The notes under the pieces were generated by a model. It was given only the letters and a program-made list of their open reading frames with translations, had not been told where the DNA came from and searched no databases. A DNA stretch of 64,000 nucleotides from Agroathelia rolfsii. Taxonomy: Eukaryota; Basidiomycota; Agaricomycetes; Amylocorticiales; Amylocorticiaceae. Numbering within the stretch: position 1 is the first letter of the stretch; every line of letters starts with the position of its first letter. The stretch is taken from the NCBI GenBank assembly GCA_018343915.1, contig JABRWF010000003.1, forward strand, positions 310,001-374,000. The letters run 5' to 3'. Shown piece by piece: positions 11,615-22,083 of the stretch. Both the position numbers and the translations under genes were made by a program.

Positions 11615-14444
11615 ATGGATCCTTTCAACGGCCCTGATGACTTCTACGATGTTAGATATGTGTTTGAACAGGCTCAGAAAGGTTCCTATTGTACCAGCCA
11701 CGTTGCTCAGTATTCTTACACGAAAAATCATAATTTCCTCCTGCGACAGAGATGCGCCCAAGCGACTTCATACTCATGGATAACTTCAATCTGTTGGATG
11801 CTATGAGTGCATTTGAAGTATGATAGGATTGCGCGCCAAATCAGCTGCTTTTAAATTTTCTAGTAGATTGGTGAGCCTAGGTTGGACACAGGCATGACCA
11901 TTGCAGAGGATTCCCGCCCGCTATTTGATCCATTGACACCCATGCTGCCGGAAGAAGTATGTTGGATTATAGACAGATCATTTGCTTGCGAGGTCAGTCG
12001 TCACCTCGCAAACTATGCATTATCAACTAAATCATCTACAAGATGGAATGGCATTCTGGCAAAACGCTCTCTCAAACCATCTTCACGGATCTATTCATCC
12101 ATTTTATTGGCGACTTGAATCCTGATGTTGCTCTTCTACCAGAGTTTGATTCAATATTAGAACGCCCTTTAGAGCTAATTACAACGATAATCGGCGCATC
12201 AACTCTTGGACTCATGAAATGTTGTGATTTATCCTGGAGATTGCTATCCAATGGCCTTGTCGAAGATGTCTGTCAATCAACATCAATATCATGCGATATC
12301 ACGACTGACTCGCTGAACCCAGGGTGAAGATTGGCAAGGAGAAAAATGCGACGTTCCACTACTAGAAGGAACGCCAATCGCATTTGTTCGCCAAAAGCTA
12401 GATGATGCTATAACATGGTTGCTTAACTCCCCAAAAGGTCCGTTTCTTTCCTACACGTCATCATCTCCAAATGACAATAAAAAAGATAGCCTCGTCCGCC
12501 TGGAAACAGGGCTTATTAGACAGGATCCAACTACGAAAGGCTAGCCGATATCTGCTCATCCAGATCGTACGCTTTATATTTATTCCTTTGTGTCCAATTA
12601 GGCCGTATTGTCGATGATGGAACTACCTCTTTACAAAAACCCGGAACGGTTCCAAGAGCTTTTAACATCCGCAGCTTCATGCTTGGAAAGCATCAGAAGC
12701 ATGCCTGAGCCTGAAGTATCACCGCAGTCGCCGGCGTTGCTCTGCTTCGATCCATACATAGCACGGCGGTTGAATTCATTTCTTCCGCTCAGAGTAAGCA
12801 AGCTACCTCCGCAGTCGCAGGCGTGGGATACACTTGGGAGAATGCTTCAGCAATGGCAAGATCTCCTACTACTTGATAAAGAAAATTGTATAGCCACATG
12901 GCAAGTACGTGATTTGTTCCGGTCATTGATTCCTGTATATCCGATACTCACTTGGTTGAAGATGAGAGGATGCACGGGAACAAACGCACAACCATCTTCA
13001 GCGTTCATGCCATACCTAAGATCAACAGCGCAAGTACGACCATACTTTTTACTCAAATTCCGCTTATATTCTCAACTATACAGTCTTTATTCTACGATGG
13101 AGTTTTAGTCGTAAATAAACACGCTCCAAACTGGGTTGTTGATCGCTTCTTCTACGAATCTATTGGCATTAGCAAAGTGACCTATGCGTCCGTACTCAAG
13201 GATCACTCAAACGGGGTACAACCTATGCTGCTACCCGAGACGGAGCGGCTGACCATAAGGGTATTCATTATACCTGTTGAAAATTAGACAATGACTCACC
13301 TGCTCTTTGCAGTTAGTTATAGGCCATATTCGTGCCCACTGGTACAACCCCCCTCGTCGGCGTCGCTACTTTATGCATTCTCTTCTGGATTGGCATATAC
13401 TTTACCATAAGCTATCAGAACTCAACAAGCTCGTAACTAACGTACCAAACCTTGTTAGTGTTTCTATTTTACTTCGTGTCAACACACACCTTCTCTTACC
13501 AGTAAAAAAATATAGGAATGGCCTGTTGTACGCCAAGCTCCGCATATAGCACTGTGCTGGAGATTGACCATTATTCGGGAGGTCATATTGTCCGGATTCG
13601 ATTTGGAACTTTATGATCCAGAAGAACGCCCCTTCGTATTATGGTATCTTTCTCACATCTTAGAGACACACATAGCAAGTTTAGATGCAATCCTTCCATT
13701 TCTGAAGAGCCGTAGGTCCATTTTTAACTTTCAAAAAGAATCGGAATAAAGTTTGTCTGGTGATGCTAGGTGGATCTGGACGCGAGGAGATGATGTATCA
13801 GCGATCATACCTGGACTCGCTCCGGCTCATGTTCCGTGGAACTCTCCTGGTACGTATATTTCGAAGATCTATTGATTCGTTACCGGATCCATTCACTCTT
13901 CCTTTTTGACAGCTTATTCTCACTCCTGAAACCTTGTCGGAGCAACGTCTCACGCCAAGCTTCTACCGTCGACACAAATGGGCATTCAAGCCTCAGTATA
14001 CCGATTTCTCGACGGCTGTCGTTGCAATTCCCGACTTTTATGAATATCTGGAGGACAGTAAATCTTTGCTCGTGAGTCGCATTAAACTTGATACCTTTCG
14101 CTTCTTGATATCCTTTTTCATCCTAGGAGAACTTTTCGGCAAGGACAGAGCTAAATGAAGCTAAAAAAGTTCTGTCTACGATAATAAAGGCCCCAAGTTC
14201 CTGGGCAGGCCCTTGGATAAATGATCGTCGACAGGTACGGTAAATTCATGTTACTCGTACTATTGCATCAATTTAATAACTGACAAACACAATAAATCAG
14301 TTTACACAGAAATTGCTGAATATATGCGAAGATTTATTACTGCTCTGGTCTGTAGATCCAAATGAAACCCCCGGACCGGGTGATCTACGTTGGGACATAC
14401 TTCCTCTTTGGTTCCCTTCACGCTCGATTCCCCCACGGTTTTAA
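11615..14444 (+). CDS. NAA35: NatC N-alpha-acetyltransferase auxiliary subunit NAA35 (Mak10)
   Basis: This is the large non-catalytic subunit of the NatC complex, which acetylates N-termini such as Met-Leu and Met-Ile and contacts the ribosome. The N-terminal Mak10 domain is well preserved across short introns: MDNFNLLDAMSAFE joins to IGEPRLDTGMTI, then EEVCWIIDRSFACE and, after an intron, MEWHSGKTLSQTIFTDLF. The remainder is long, helical and divergent, as usual for this family, and is split by many introns. The last exon reads LLLLWSVDPNETPGPGD and PLWFPSRSIPPRF before the TAA at 14442-14444. The start at 11615 gives a short acidic leader (MDPFNGPDDFYDV). The catalytic partner NAA30 is not in the window. 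Confidence 0.9.
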
Positions 14445-14750
14445 TGGCTCAGGCCTAGAAAGATATACAGAGGTTTTTATATACGATAAGGGGTTATACT
14501 TTTCTATGCTTGTGGCCGTACTGGTACTGCTAATTGGGCACATTCTACCCTATCTGAGGTTGCACCTATCCTCGTCGACTCGAGTTTCAGTTCAATTGAA
14601 TATTTATATATCAATTCGCTATGCAAACGACAATAAGATATAACATCGTAAGCATAATGCGACAGCATGACTATCCGTATATGTGAAACAGTTGCGATTC
14701 CAATTTATCGGCACCCCTTATTGTATCAACAGTCTGCATATCTAACGATC
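14445..14750. other. Intergenic region after NAA35
   Basis: This AT-rich stretch lies between the NAA35 stop and the first recognisable P450-relic sequence. Nothing gene-like is visible; it presumably holds the NAA35 3' untranslated region. Confidence 0.4.
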
Positions 14751-15216
14751 ATAGGCAGCTAGTTTTTATTAGATCCTTTAATGGTAGGATGCTGAACAAT
14801 TGTTATTATGAAGCGAATGTCTGATACGGGGACCGCGAGCTCAAACTCGAAATCTTTGGCCAAGGCAAATGTAATAGCTTTAATTCTGACGGAATATAAT
14901 GAACATTTTGACAATAAGAAGCGCCGAAAGAACAAGTGAGAAGACTACTCACTCTACCCATGCAAAATATACTAGTTACCACAAAAAGTAATGGCAGTGC
15001 AATTTGTGCGAATTTTCACCACTTCCCCATCGATTTTCTTCAAACAAAATTTTTTACAACACAATATCAATGTGTTTTATATTTCTATCATGTTAGGTTT
15101 CAAAAATATTTGACGGGAAATGTAAGAGGTGGGTATAAGCATGTAGTGAAAATAAGGCTCAGATCAAGCTTTATAACGGCGATATTTTTTGAAATGCAAC
15201 TATTTTTCCCTTGGAG

Positions 15217-15461
15217 TAAAAGGAAAGGACATGTGAAGAAAAAAAAAATCCTAGGGTGAGAGCAATGCATTGACGTTGCAAAAATTCTGCAAGTTGGCCG
15301 ATTTGGCCGTCATTTTGGCCTGTTTGGCAGGAGAGCCGCTATGTTTCCGAAAAGGATGGCCAAATCAACCAAAAATTGACCAATTTGCAGAATTTTTTGC
15401 AACGTCAACGCATTGCTCTCGCCCTAGGATTTTTTTTTTCTTCACATGTCCTTTCCTTTTA
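15217..15461. mobile_element. Foldback MITE-like element, 245 bp, with TA flanks
   Basis: The element is an almost complete inverted repeat. The left arm starts TAAAAGGAAAGGACATGTGA and the right arm ends in the reverse complement (TCACATGTCCTTTCCTTTTA). Complementarity continues inward through the CCTAGGGTGAGAGCAATG and GACGTTGCAAAAATTCTGCAA blocks to a short centre near 15340. TA at both ends (15217-15218 and 15460-15461) fits the target duplication of Tc1/mariner-type non-autonomous elements. It carries no ORF of its own. It sits inside the P450 relic: the right flank continues directly with P450 sequence at an intron-exon border, so it landed in a former intron. Confidence 0.85.
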
Positions 15462-15549
15462 GACATACGAGCAATGATCGCACCATCCGAAAGCTTGAGA
15501 CCTTTACCGTCATGTTTACTCTGATAAGCAAGCTGAGGAGATTACGCCC

Positions 15550-15577
15550 TTTTTATTTTATTTTATTTTATTTATTT
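15550..15577. repeat. Short (TTTTA)n microsatellite in the P450 relic
   Basis: Five or so TTTTA-like units occupy the place where intact copies encode the basic linker after the [10 protein letters not shown] segment. The expansion is further evidence that this copy is not under coding constraint. Confidence 0.7.
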
Positions 15578-16915
15578 CCCCACATTTTTCGATGCCCATA
15601 GCCTATATCTTTGCCTTTGCAATAAGTTCATACCCAATATGATTCACCATAGCCTGAGCTTTAGCGATGCGCCTGCCCCCGGAGGTGGGCAAGCAAGAAA
15701 CACGTCGGGTTCAATTTCACGAATAGCATCAAAACTTGAATTATGAGACGAAAAGCCGAGGCCATGGATTGGGCGCTTGCGAACAAGCTGGCCCCTGTAG
15801 CAAGCAAAGTTGAAAGGGCATGATTGAGCTCAGTTGGCTCAGAATCAGCTAAATAATTAAATTCATAACCAAATCCGACCAGACCAATTATACTAGTATA
15901 GTGTCGTCCGATTGAGCCAGCTGAGCATATTCACGCGAATATTAGTTTTAATATTGTGATTTTGCTGGTTAATCTGTGAAGAGAAAATACTACCAAGCTG
16001 AATAATGATTAGGGTTATATGCCTTGATATAGTTTTTACCAGATGCGTTTATATACCTGTAATCCCTTCTCTACAAAAATGCTTGTTATATCGCGGATCT
16101 GCACACCAGCTCAGTACGTTGAAATTTCCATATCTTAAGAGTAACAACCATAGTACTTCTCTGTTTGACAAGAATAAAATAACTTTAGTATAGTTTTTCC
16201 ATAAAAAAATGATCCTTACTTTGAATCTTATGATCATGACCTAACGAAGAGGAATTAGAGGATCAGTTGATGTAGGAAGCCATTCGCATAAAAACTATCA
16301 TCTTCTACAACAAGAACACCTACGAATGCACCGCACAGGGTTTGAGAAACTAGGAGCTACTAGTGAATGAATATGCACATGTACACCAGGACCAACAACA
16401 CGAGACAGTATGTAAATAAGGTCAGCCAATTTTTGGAAGATGTCAGTATGCGTGATGATATAATCGATGACCTAAAAAAATTCTGTTATATTATGACATT
16501 ACAAGACATAGAAATTCAATACCTTCATGTGGTCAGACACTAGCACACGAAGCTATTAATCATGGATGATATGGTGTAGTCATATTTTATACAAAGAATC
16601 AGACGCCAGGGTCATTCATGAGTGCCCTGGACATGTAGAACATACCCCTGAAGTGCCTTGAAAACTATAAAACGAGCCGTATTGACGATACCAGCGCATC
16701 TACTGGTATTGGTCTTCCTATAATTTGGACATTGTTATCTTTCAGAGAACAGTAGAGCTTCAGTACTTGCCCCTGTCTCTGAAATCAGCGCTATTACCCA
16801 TAATATGAAAAGTCTTTGGCGGCCCTTTGAGATCCCATAACGGAGACCTGGATATCCTGTAAATATACTGGACAACTTGAGTCTGCGTATAGACCGTAGA
16901 GATGTAATCAGCTGT

Positions 16916-17782
16916 ATCGGTTTAAAATTATCATATTTTGTACATCTAGTTGAGCTGCGGGTACGATATTAATATTTCTGGGAGTGTTAGGACATTGGGC
17001 AACTCGATACGCAGAAGAAGTTGAGAAGCTCTACATCGCTACGGAGGCGTCATAATGACATACCCAAGCCTTGTTCTGTTGACTAATACTGTGTGTAACC
17101 ATGGCACCGTATTTTATCATGCATCAAGGCGCAGCATTGTTAATGAGATGCTGAATTTGAAGCGTTTGTAGTCACGGTGCCAGTCTTATAGAACTAGAAT
17201 TTGGCAACTTGAATGAAAGTTCGCTGACATTAGATGGATATTACTCGGAGCCTCAGCCAAATTGAAAGCAAGAAATCCCGCCGAGAACATAAATGTTTTA
17301 GCACCTCAACTATACCGAGTGCAACTTGGACTGAAGCCACTAGGTCAACGTGGCAAATATTTACATGTATGTGCAAGCAGAGATTCACTTGGGTTTTTGA
17401 AACAAAGAGGCCTTTACACAGAAAGTGGTCAGCCAGGAGCTGATAAACTCATCCACCAGATAGCTAATACCAATGTATTCAAAAGTTGAGTACGTTGAAT
17501 CGCCGAGTCGGTAGTCAAGAAAATCACAATCGGGGTCGTGAAATTTGTCATGTTCGAAATTTCAATGGAACCAAACCACGGGTGATCTAGCAGCAATCAT
17601 TACTCAGAGACTCGAGGACACAACCAAGTATTTATATTTCTCGGTACAATCAATTGGCGCGTGTTTATCTTGCTAGATAATTATTTTTGGAGCCCATTTA
17701 TTACATGTATAAAATTGGTACAATACTTAGTGATACATATCAGAACGTTCAGATATTAACTCAAGACTTTTTTTTACTATGA
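16916..17782. other. Intergenic region between P450 copy 1 relic and copy 2
   Basis: This is about 0.87 kb of AT-rich DNA. It does not visibly match the 5' or 3' flanks of P450 copies 3 and 4, and I could not find an NTH1-derived relic here. Overlapping short ORFs (17234-17489) have no recognisable domain. Confidence 0.4.
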
Positions 17783-20168
17783 TCAAGGCTCAGCAAGTCG
17801 GATGATCATGGGAAGCTGGTGCTTGTCGGATCCTTTGACAACGGGATGCTGAACAATGGCCGTGGTGGCGCGAACATCTGACCGGGGTACGGCAAGCTCG
17901 AATTCGAAGTCACGGACAAGTGCAAAAATAAGGGCTTTCATTCTACAGAAGCATTTATTCAATTAGCATCGAGCCCCAGAAGGCGAAATAGAAGGAGGTG
18001 TCACGTACTCTACCAGAGCAAATCGGTATCCAATGCAAGCTCTTGGTCCGCCAAGGAATGTAAATAGACGGCTAACAATGCCAGGCATTTGCTGGGTTTG
18101 CTCAGGAAGATTATCCCAGCGGTCAGGACTGTATAGATCCAAACATTAAATCGGTGCTATGCGGTACAGTTAATGAAAAACCACCGTACTCAAATACATC
18201 AGCATCTGGTCCCCATATTTCCTTAGACCGATGTAGAGTCCAGATGGGAACACGGATCAGATCACCCTTGGACACCCTTCGAGTAAAAATCAGACATCTA
18301 AGTAAATTATATCTCCAAGAAGCAGGCTGAGATACACACTTGATCTCATTTCGAGTGTTTCCGTGCCGGTCGATATATGGCCTTGAAACAGGTATGATTG
18401 CATCCTCCATTGCAGCACGAATAGTGCCAGTAACCGGCGCATATAGCCTCAATACTTCGCGTGAAACGTTCTCCAGATATGGTAAGGCATTGAGCTCATC
18501 CATAGTCGGATTACTTGGCGCTGCTCTCAACTCTTCTCGGAGCTTACTTTGAACGCCAGGGGCCTGCGAGAGTGCAAGCAATGTCCACGTAACAGCTGTA
18601 GAAGTAGTTTCATGACCGGCGACAAAGAAGGTGGGAACCTCTGGTGACGAAAAAAAAGTTGAACATAGAAAAGATTGATTACGAAAGTATGTTTCTACGA
18701 GTCGATTGGACTCACGAGCAATGACATCGTCGTCAGAGAGCTTGCGACCCTCTGCAGCCATATTTGCTTTGATGAGCAAGCTGAGAAGGTCCCGCCCTTT
18801 TTTTGTCTCGCCATCCTTTTCAACACTGACCGCCTGCGCCTTAGCTTTGGCAATAAGCCCATGGCCAATACGGTTCATGACAGCCTGAGCGTTATTGATG
18901 CGCCTCGCTCCAAGTGTTGGCTAATCAGAAACAAATAAGTGAAATGACCATTGAGGAATCAAACACAAAACTTACAATAAGACGCAAGGGTGGGATAATT
19001 GCCTGCAATTCCGGAAATATACCAGCACCAGAAGAGAATAGCGTCGAAAGTGCACGGTTGAGTTCCGTCGGCTCAGAATCTACTAGAGAATTGAACTCGT
19101 AACCAAAGCCAGCGAGCCCAATGATGTCCAGTGTCGTCCGGTTCAGCCAGCTAAGCATATCTACGCGGATATGGTCTTGCTTTCCTGTGCTTTGTTTCTT
19201 GATTTGTGAGGACAGAATACCGCTAAGCTGAGGAATGAATCAGCTGTGCACTTTAGTATGATCCTCTAGGAGAAAGAACCTATACCTCTAGTGCCTTTTC
19301 CACAAAAATACTTGTCATATCGCGTAACTGAGTGGGTCCAAAGGCGGGGTTCTATAAAAGTTGCTAACTAAGATATTTTATTTTTCGATCGGTGCCAAGT
19401 AAAACGGACCATAATTCTTCTCTGTATATTCCATAAACTTAGTAAAACTTCAAGATTGGTACTTCACAATATTTACCTGAAGCTTGTGGTCATGACCTAG
19501 AAAGTTGTTGAATTAGTCATCCTACAGTAAAATGACAGTGAATCATTAACTACCTTCTACAACCAGAACACCTGGATGACATAAGACATGATCGACGTCA
19601 GACTAATTATGGTGCAAGTTCAAATACCTACCAGGTCCAACCATCCGGGAAAGTGCATAGATAGCTTGGCTTGGCTTTTGAAAAATATCCGTGTGCGTAA
19701 TGACATGGTTTATAGACTAGCCACAGAAATAGATGACTTAGCATCTATTTACAGCAATAAATAGATATGATAGCATACCTTGACATCGTTTGTCATCAGT
19801 ATAGGGTGCTGTAGAGTGGCAATTGGGTTGGACAGACATCTAGACCTCTGGTCAAGCAAGAGACTCACGCCTAACAGGCCTTGAAAACTATATACAGGGC
19901 CATATTGGCGATGCCAATCCATCTTTTCCTGGTGATCGACCTGCAGGTGATATAAATTTCTTTGTGAATCTCACAAACGACAAGGATTTTCTAAACTTAC
20001 CTCTGTTTTGGTGAAATTTGATCCATTGCCAGTGATTTTAAAAGATTTAGGAGGGCCCTGAAGATCCCATAAGGTAGAAGTAGAGACTCTGTAGAAGTAT
20101 TGGACAGATAGAATAACTGCATAAACGCCAGCCAAACTGCAGGCATAGACTAGTAAATTGTCTATCAT
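17783..20168 (-). CDS. Cytochrome P450 monooxygenase (tandem copy 2)
   Basis: This is a heme-thiolate monooxygenase, expected to be anchored in the ER by its N-terminal helix ([20 protein letters not shown]) and to take electrons from a P450 reductase. Motifs in order are [16 protein letters not shown], the I-helix AGHETTST, the K-helix ExxR within [19 protein letters not shown] and the heme loop [14 protein letters not shown] with its Cys ligand. The gene has many short introns whose junctions keep frame. The stop is at 17783-17785 (IIRLAEP end). Copy 3 is almost identical over two blocks that include introns. The substrate is unknown, and I do not assign a CYP family. Minor read-through ORFs arise because some introns lack stops. 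Confidence 0.93.
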
Positions 20169-20629
20169 GATGAGAGGAGAGAGTACGGCGTAATGTTATT
20201 GGTAGCCACCAACGGAGTCTTGAGAGTTTTTATATACAAGCTGCGCATATCCCAGCCAATCAAGAAGCCTGCCCGGGATACGCGTAATAAGCCAACCAGT
20301 GCTCGGACTGCGGCAATGCATCATTCCCTGTTCTGAATTTCTTAAAATCCGCATGGAAACTCATAGCAGAAGATTGCTATGGTAGTAAACAAACTTCAGA
20401 CTCCGAGTCTAAGCCTGGTTTTCCAAAGTGCAATGATGGACATCTTTATCATGCAAACTTTAGCCAAAGAAATCATCAGAATACGACGTTATCAAAAAAA
20501 AAGTCTACGTCTCACTGTTACGCAATCTACCGACTGTACTTGTAGGTATGTCAAGTTTGAAGCTTCGATTTGAATCTGAGTCAACAAGGGCAGCTCCGAG
20601 CTTCGGAGTTGCGGTCATTCGATTCCTAG

Positions 20630-20706
20630 CCAAAGACTATCACGTCACACTACTGTCGTTTTCTTCCGTCCGGAGGCCCTAACGACCGGGACGGACGGAA
20701 ACGTAC
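20630..20706. promoter_or_regulatory. Conserved CGTCA plus TTCCGTCC...GGACGGAA palindrome (P450 copy 2 promoter)
   Basis: A CACGTCAC motif (20641-20648) is followed by TTCCGTCCGG (20664-20673) and the inverted arm GGACGGACGGAAACGTAC (20689-20706). The same arrangement recurs upstream of copies 3 and 4. The arms could form a cruciform or bind a dimeric factor. That it has been kept while the surrounding sequence drifted is suggestive, but its function is inferred. Confidence 0.5.
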
Positions 20707-20940
20707 ACCTGATTTGCTCATCATCCTATGTCGCAAGACACTCGAAATCGTGCTCTCTTCAAATTTTGATGGCGCTTCACTCAAAAACAAAAAAAAAACT
20801 CCCTAGATGAGATAAGCGTCTTACTCCAATAGTGTTCCTAGTTCCTGAAACTGTTTTTTCGCCCTAAAGTTCCTATTCAGATTGCATCTTTGTGTCACCT
20901 ACAGAGCCTTTTTAGGCTGCATCTCAAGATAATTATATCC

Positions 20941-21335
20941 CTGTCATTAATTCCTATAGAGATTAAAGGTCAATAGCCCGACCCAGGATTCTCTTGCTAC
21001 AGTGCCAGTGGCACCTGACGGTTTTCGGTGACTGAGAATAGTACGGTGGAATCAGGCTTGCATCCCACTGGCACTATTGCCTAGTGACCCGGCCTTGAAG
21101 ATTTGTCTATTCCTCAAACTGATTCTGAAGATATTATTACTGTTTCTCAAAGTAGCGCATATATTACTAATAGTCAAATGCATGTGGTGCAATTAATATT
21201 GAAAAGAATGCTACACAAGCTCACAAGACAATAATCAGGGCAGAGACTGTCGTACTACAGTATATCCCCCTGAGGAAATTAAATTAAATTCTTCCGAGAA
21301 AGGCTCAACTATCAGTTACTGCTCCAAAGTGAGAA
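20941..21335 (+). pseudogene. Decayed 5' fragment of the NTH1 glycosylase gene (relic A)
   Basis: This plus-strand block aligns by eye with the first coding exon of NTH1 (29443 to about 29830). Shared stretches include AAAGG(T/C)CAATAGCCCG near the start and CACAAGACAATAATCAG next to a match of the Arg-rich segment. The initiator ATG corresponds to CTG here, and reading frames are destroyed. Its position upstream of a P450 in the same divergent orientation as the real NTH1 shows that the tandem duplication carried the start of NTH1 along. Confidence 0.75.
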
Positions 21336-21424
21336 ACAATAAAATATTATCAACATTCAGTTTGGCCAGCACATGAAGGATAGTATCTCATTTTTCAATT
21401 TTTTTTATCATCTAAAATTATCTA

Positions 21425-21867
21425 TGTTGGACGTGCAAACCGCGCCGCGTCGCTTACACACCGGAGTTTCTCAAGCAAGTGCGCCATTTCTACTAATACT
21501 TCTACCAACCGCTTTACTTTAAGTAAAAGGATTGGTGAAGATGAGTATCACATGACGATATTCCAGCAGTAAAACAGGTCACGTGATTACCCACTTTTTA
21601 CCAAATCTTTTATCTAAGGTAAAGGGAAATGACATTTTTCTTTTGAAAACCCCAGTGTTAGCCGCAACGCCGCGAATCTTTCCTTTTCGAGTAGTCCGTA
21701 ACCTTCGCTCGTCCTTATAAACGGGCACAGAAAATTTATGCACTTCAGTCTGGTACCACCAACTGAAGTGTACGTATCCTTCACATTTGCCTTCTTCCCC
21801 CTTTTTTTACTTATATTCTCTGCAGTGCTTATCTTATCATTAGAGCGAGATCATAGAAAATTTTAGA
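21425..21867. mobile_element. 443-bp insertion with ATCTA direct repeats, LTR- or MITE-like
   Basis: The corresponding interval between P450 copies 3 and 4 reads continuously through TTATCTAAACCATAA. Here it is interrupted by 443 bp flanked by ATCTA on both sides (21420-21424 and 21868-21872). The insert begins TGTTGG and contains a TATA-like CTTATAAAC (about 21715) followed by a 9-bp hairpin (CACTTCAGT at 21741, ACTGAAGTG at 21762). It does not end in CA, so a canonical LTR is not proven. No ORF is present. The remainder of 20169-22083 is promoter and decayed flank shared with copy 3. Confidence 0.65.
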
Positions 21868-22083
21868 ATCTAAACCATAATTGAAAGTATCTCCAAATAT
21901 CCATTTAACTTAGTTGGCACCTTTTCAATTCCAAACACTTTCCATGAATTACAAGTATGCTCTATTACAGTAGCAGCAAAAATTGGATAACTCGGGTACT
22001 CAGTACCTACGTATCATTGTCTATGCATTATTTCTAATAGGGCTTCTGATACAAAATGAAGAGTTCCGTCAGGATCTCGATGG

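Larger units (their letters stand above)
14751..16915 (-). pseudogene. Degraded cytochrome P450 (copy 1 of the tandem array)
   Basis: Minus-strand sequence aligns by eye with the three intact P450 genes to the right but is broken. The C-terminal exon remains at about 14751-14900 ([16 protein letters not shown] ... VQHPTIKGSNKN), with a stop before the normal [10 protein letters not shown] ending. The exons carrying the I-helix, ExxR and heme-Cys motifs are missing and replaced by about 300 bp of unrelated AT-rich DNA. Sequence related to the downstream exons resumes at about 15462, directly after a foldback element. It includes degraded LLxLL, AxxRINxAxA and SLAxSxSSLGF-like pieces. The N-terminal exon is at about 16780-16915 (YIYRISRSPLWDLKGPPKTF). 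Decay is much further advanced than among copies 2-4, so this copy is the oldest or the longest unselected. Confidence 0.85.

Noticed and set aside
17234..17489. Overlapping plus-strand ORFs between P450 copy 1 relic and copy 2
   Set aside because: Two frames are open over the same short span with no domain; chance ORFs are more likely.
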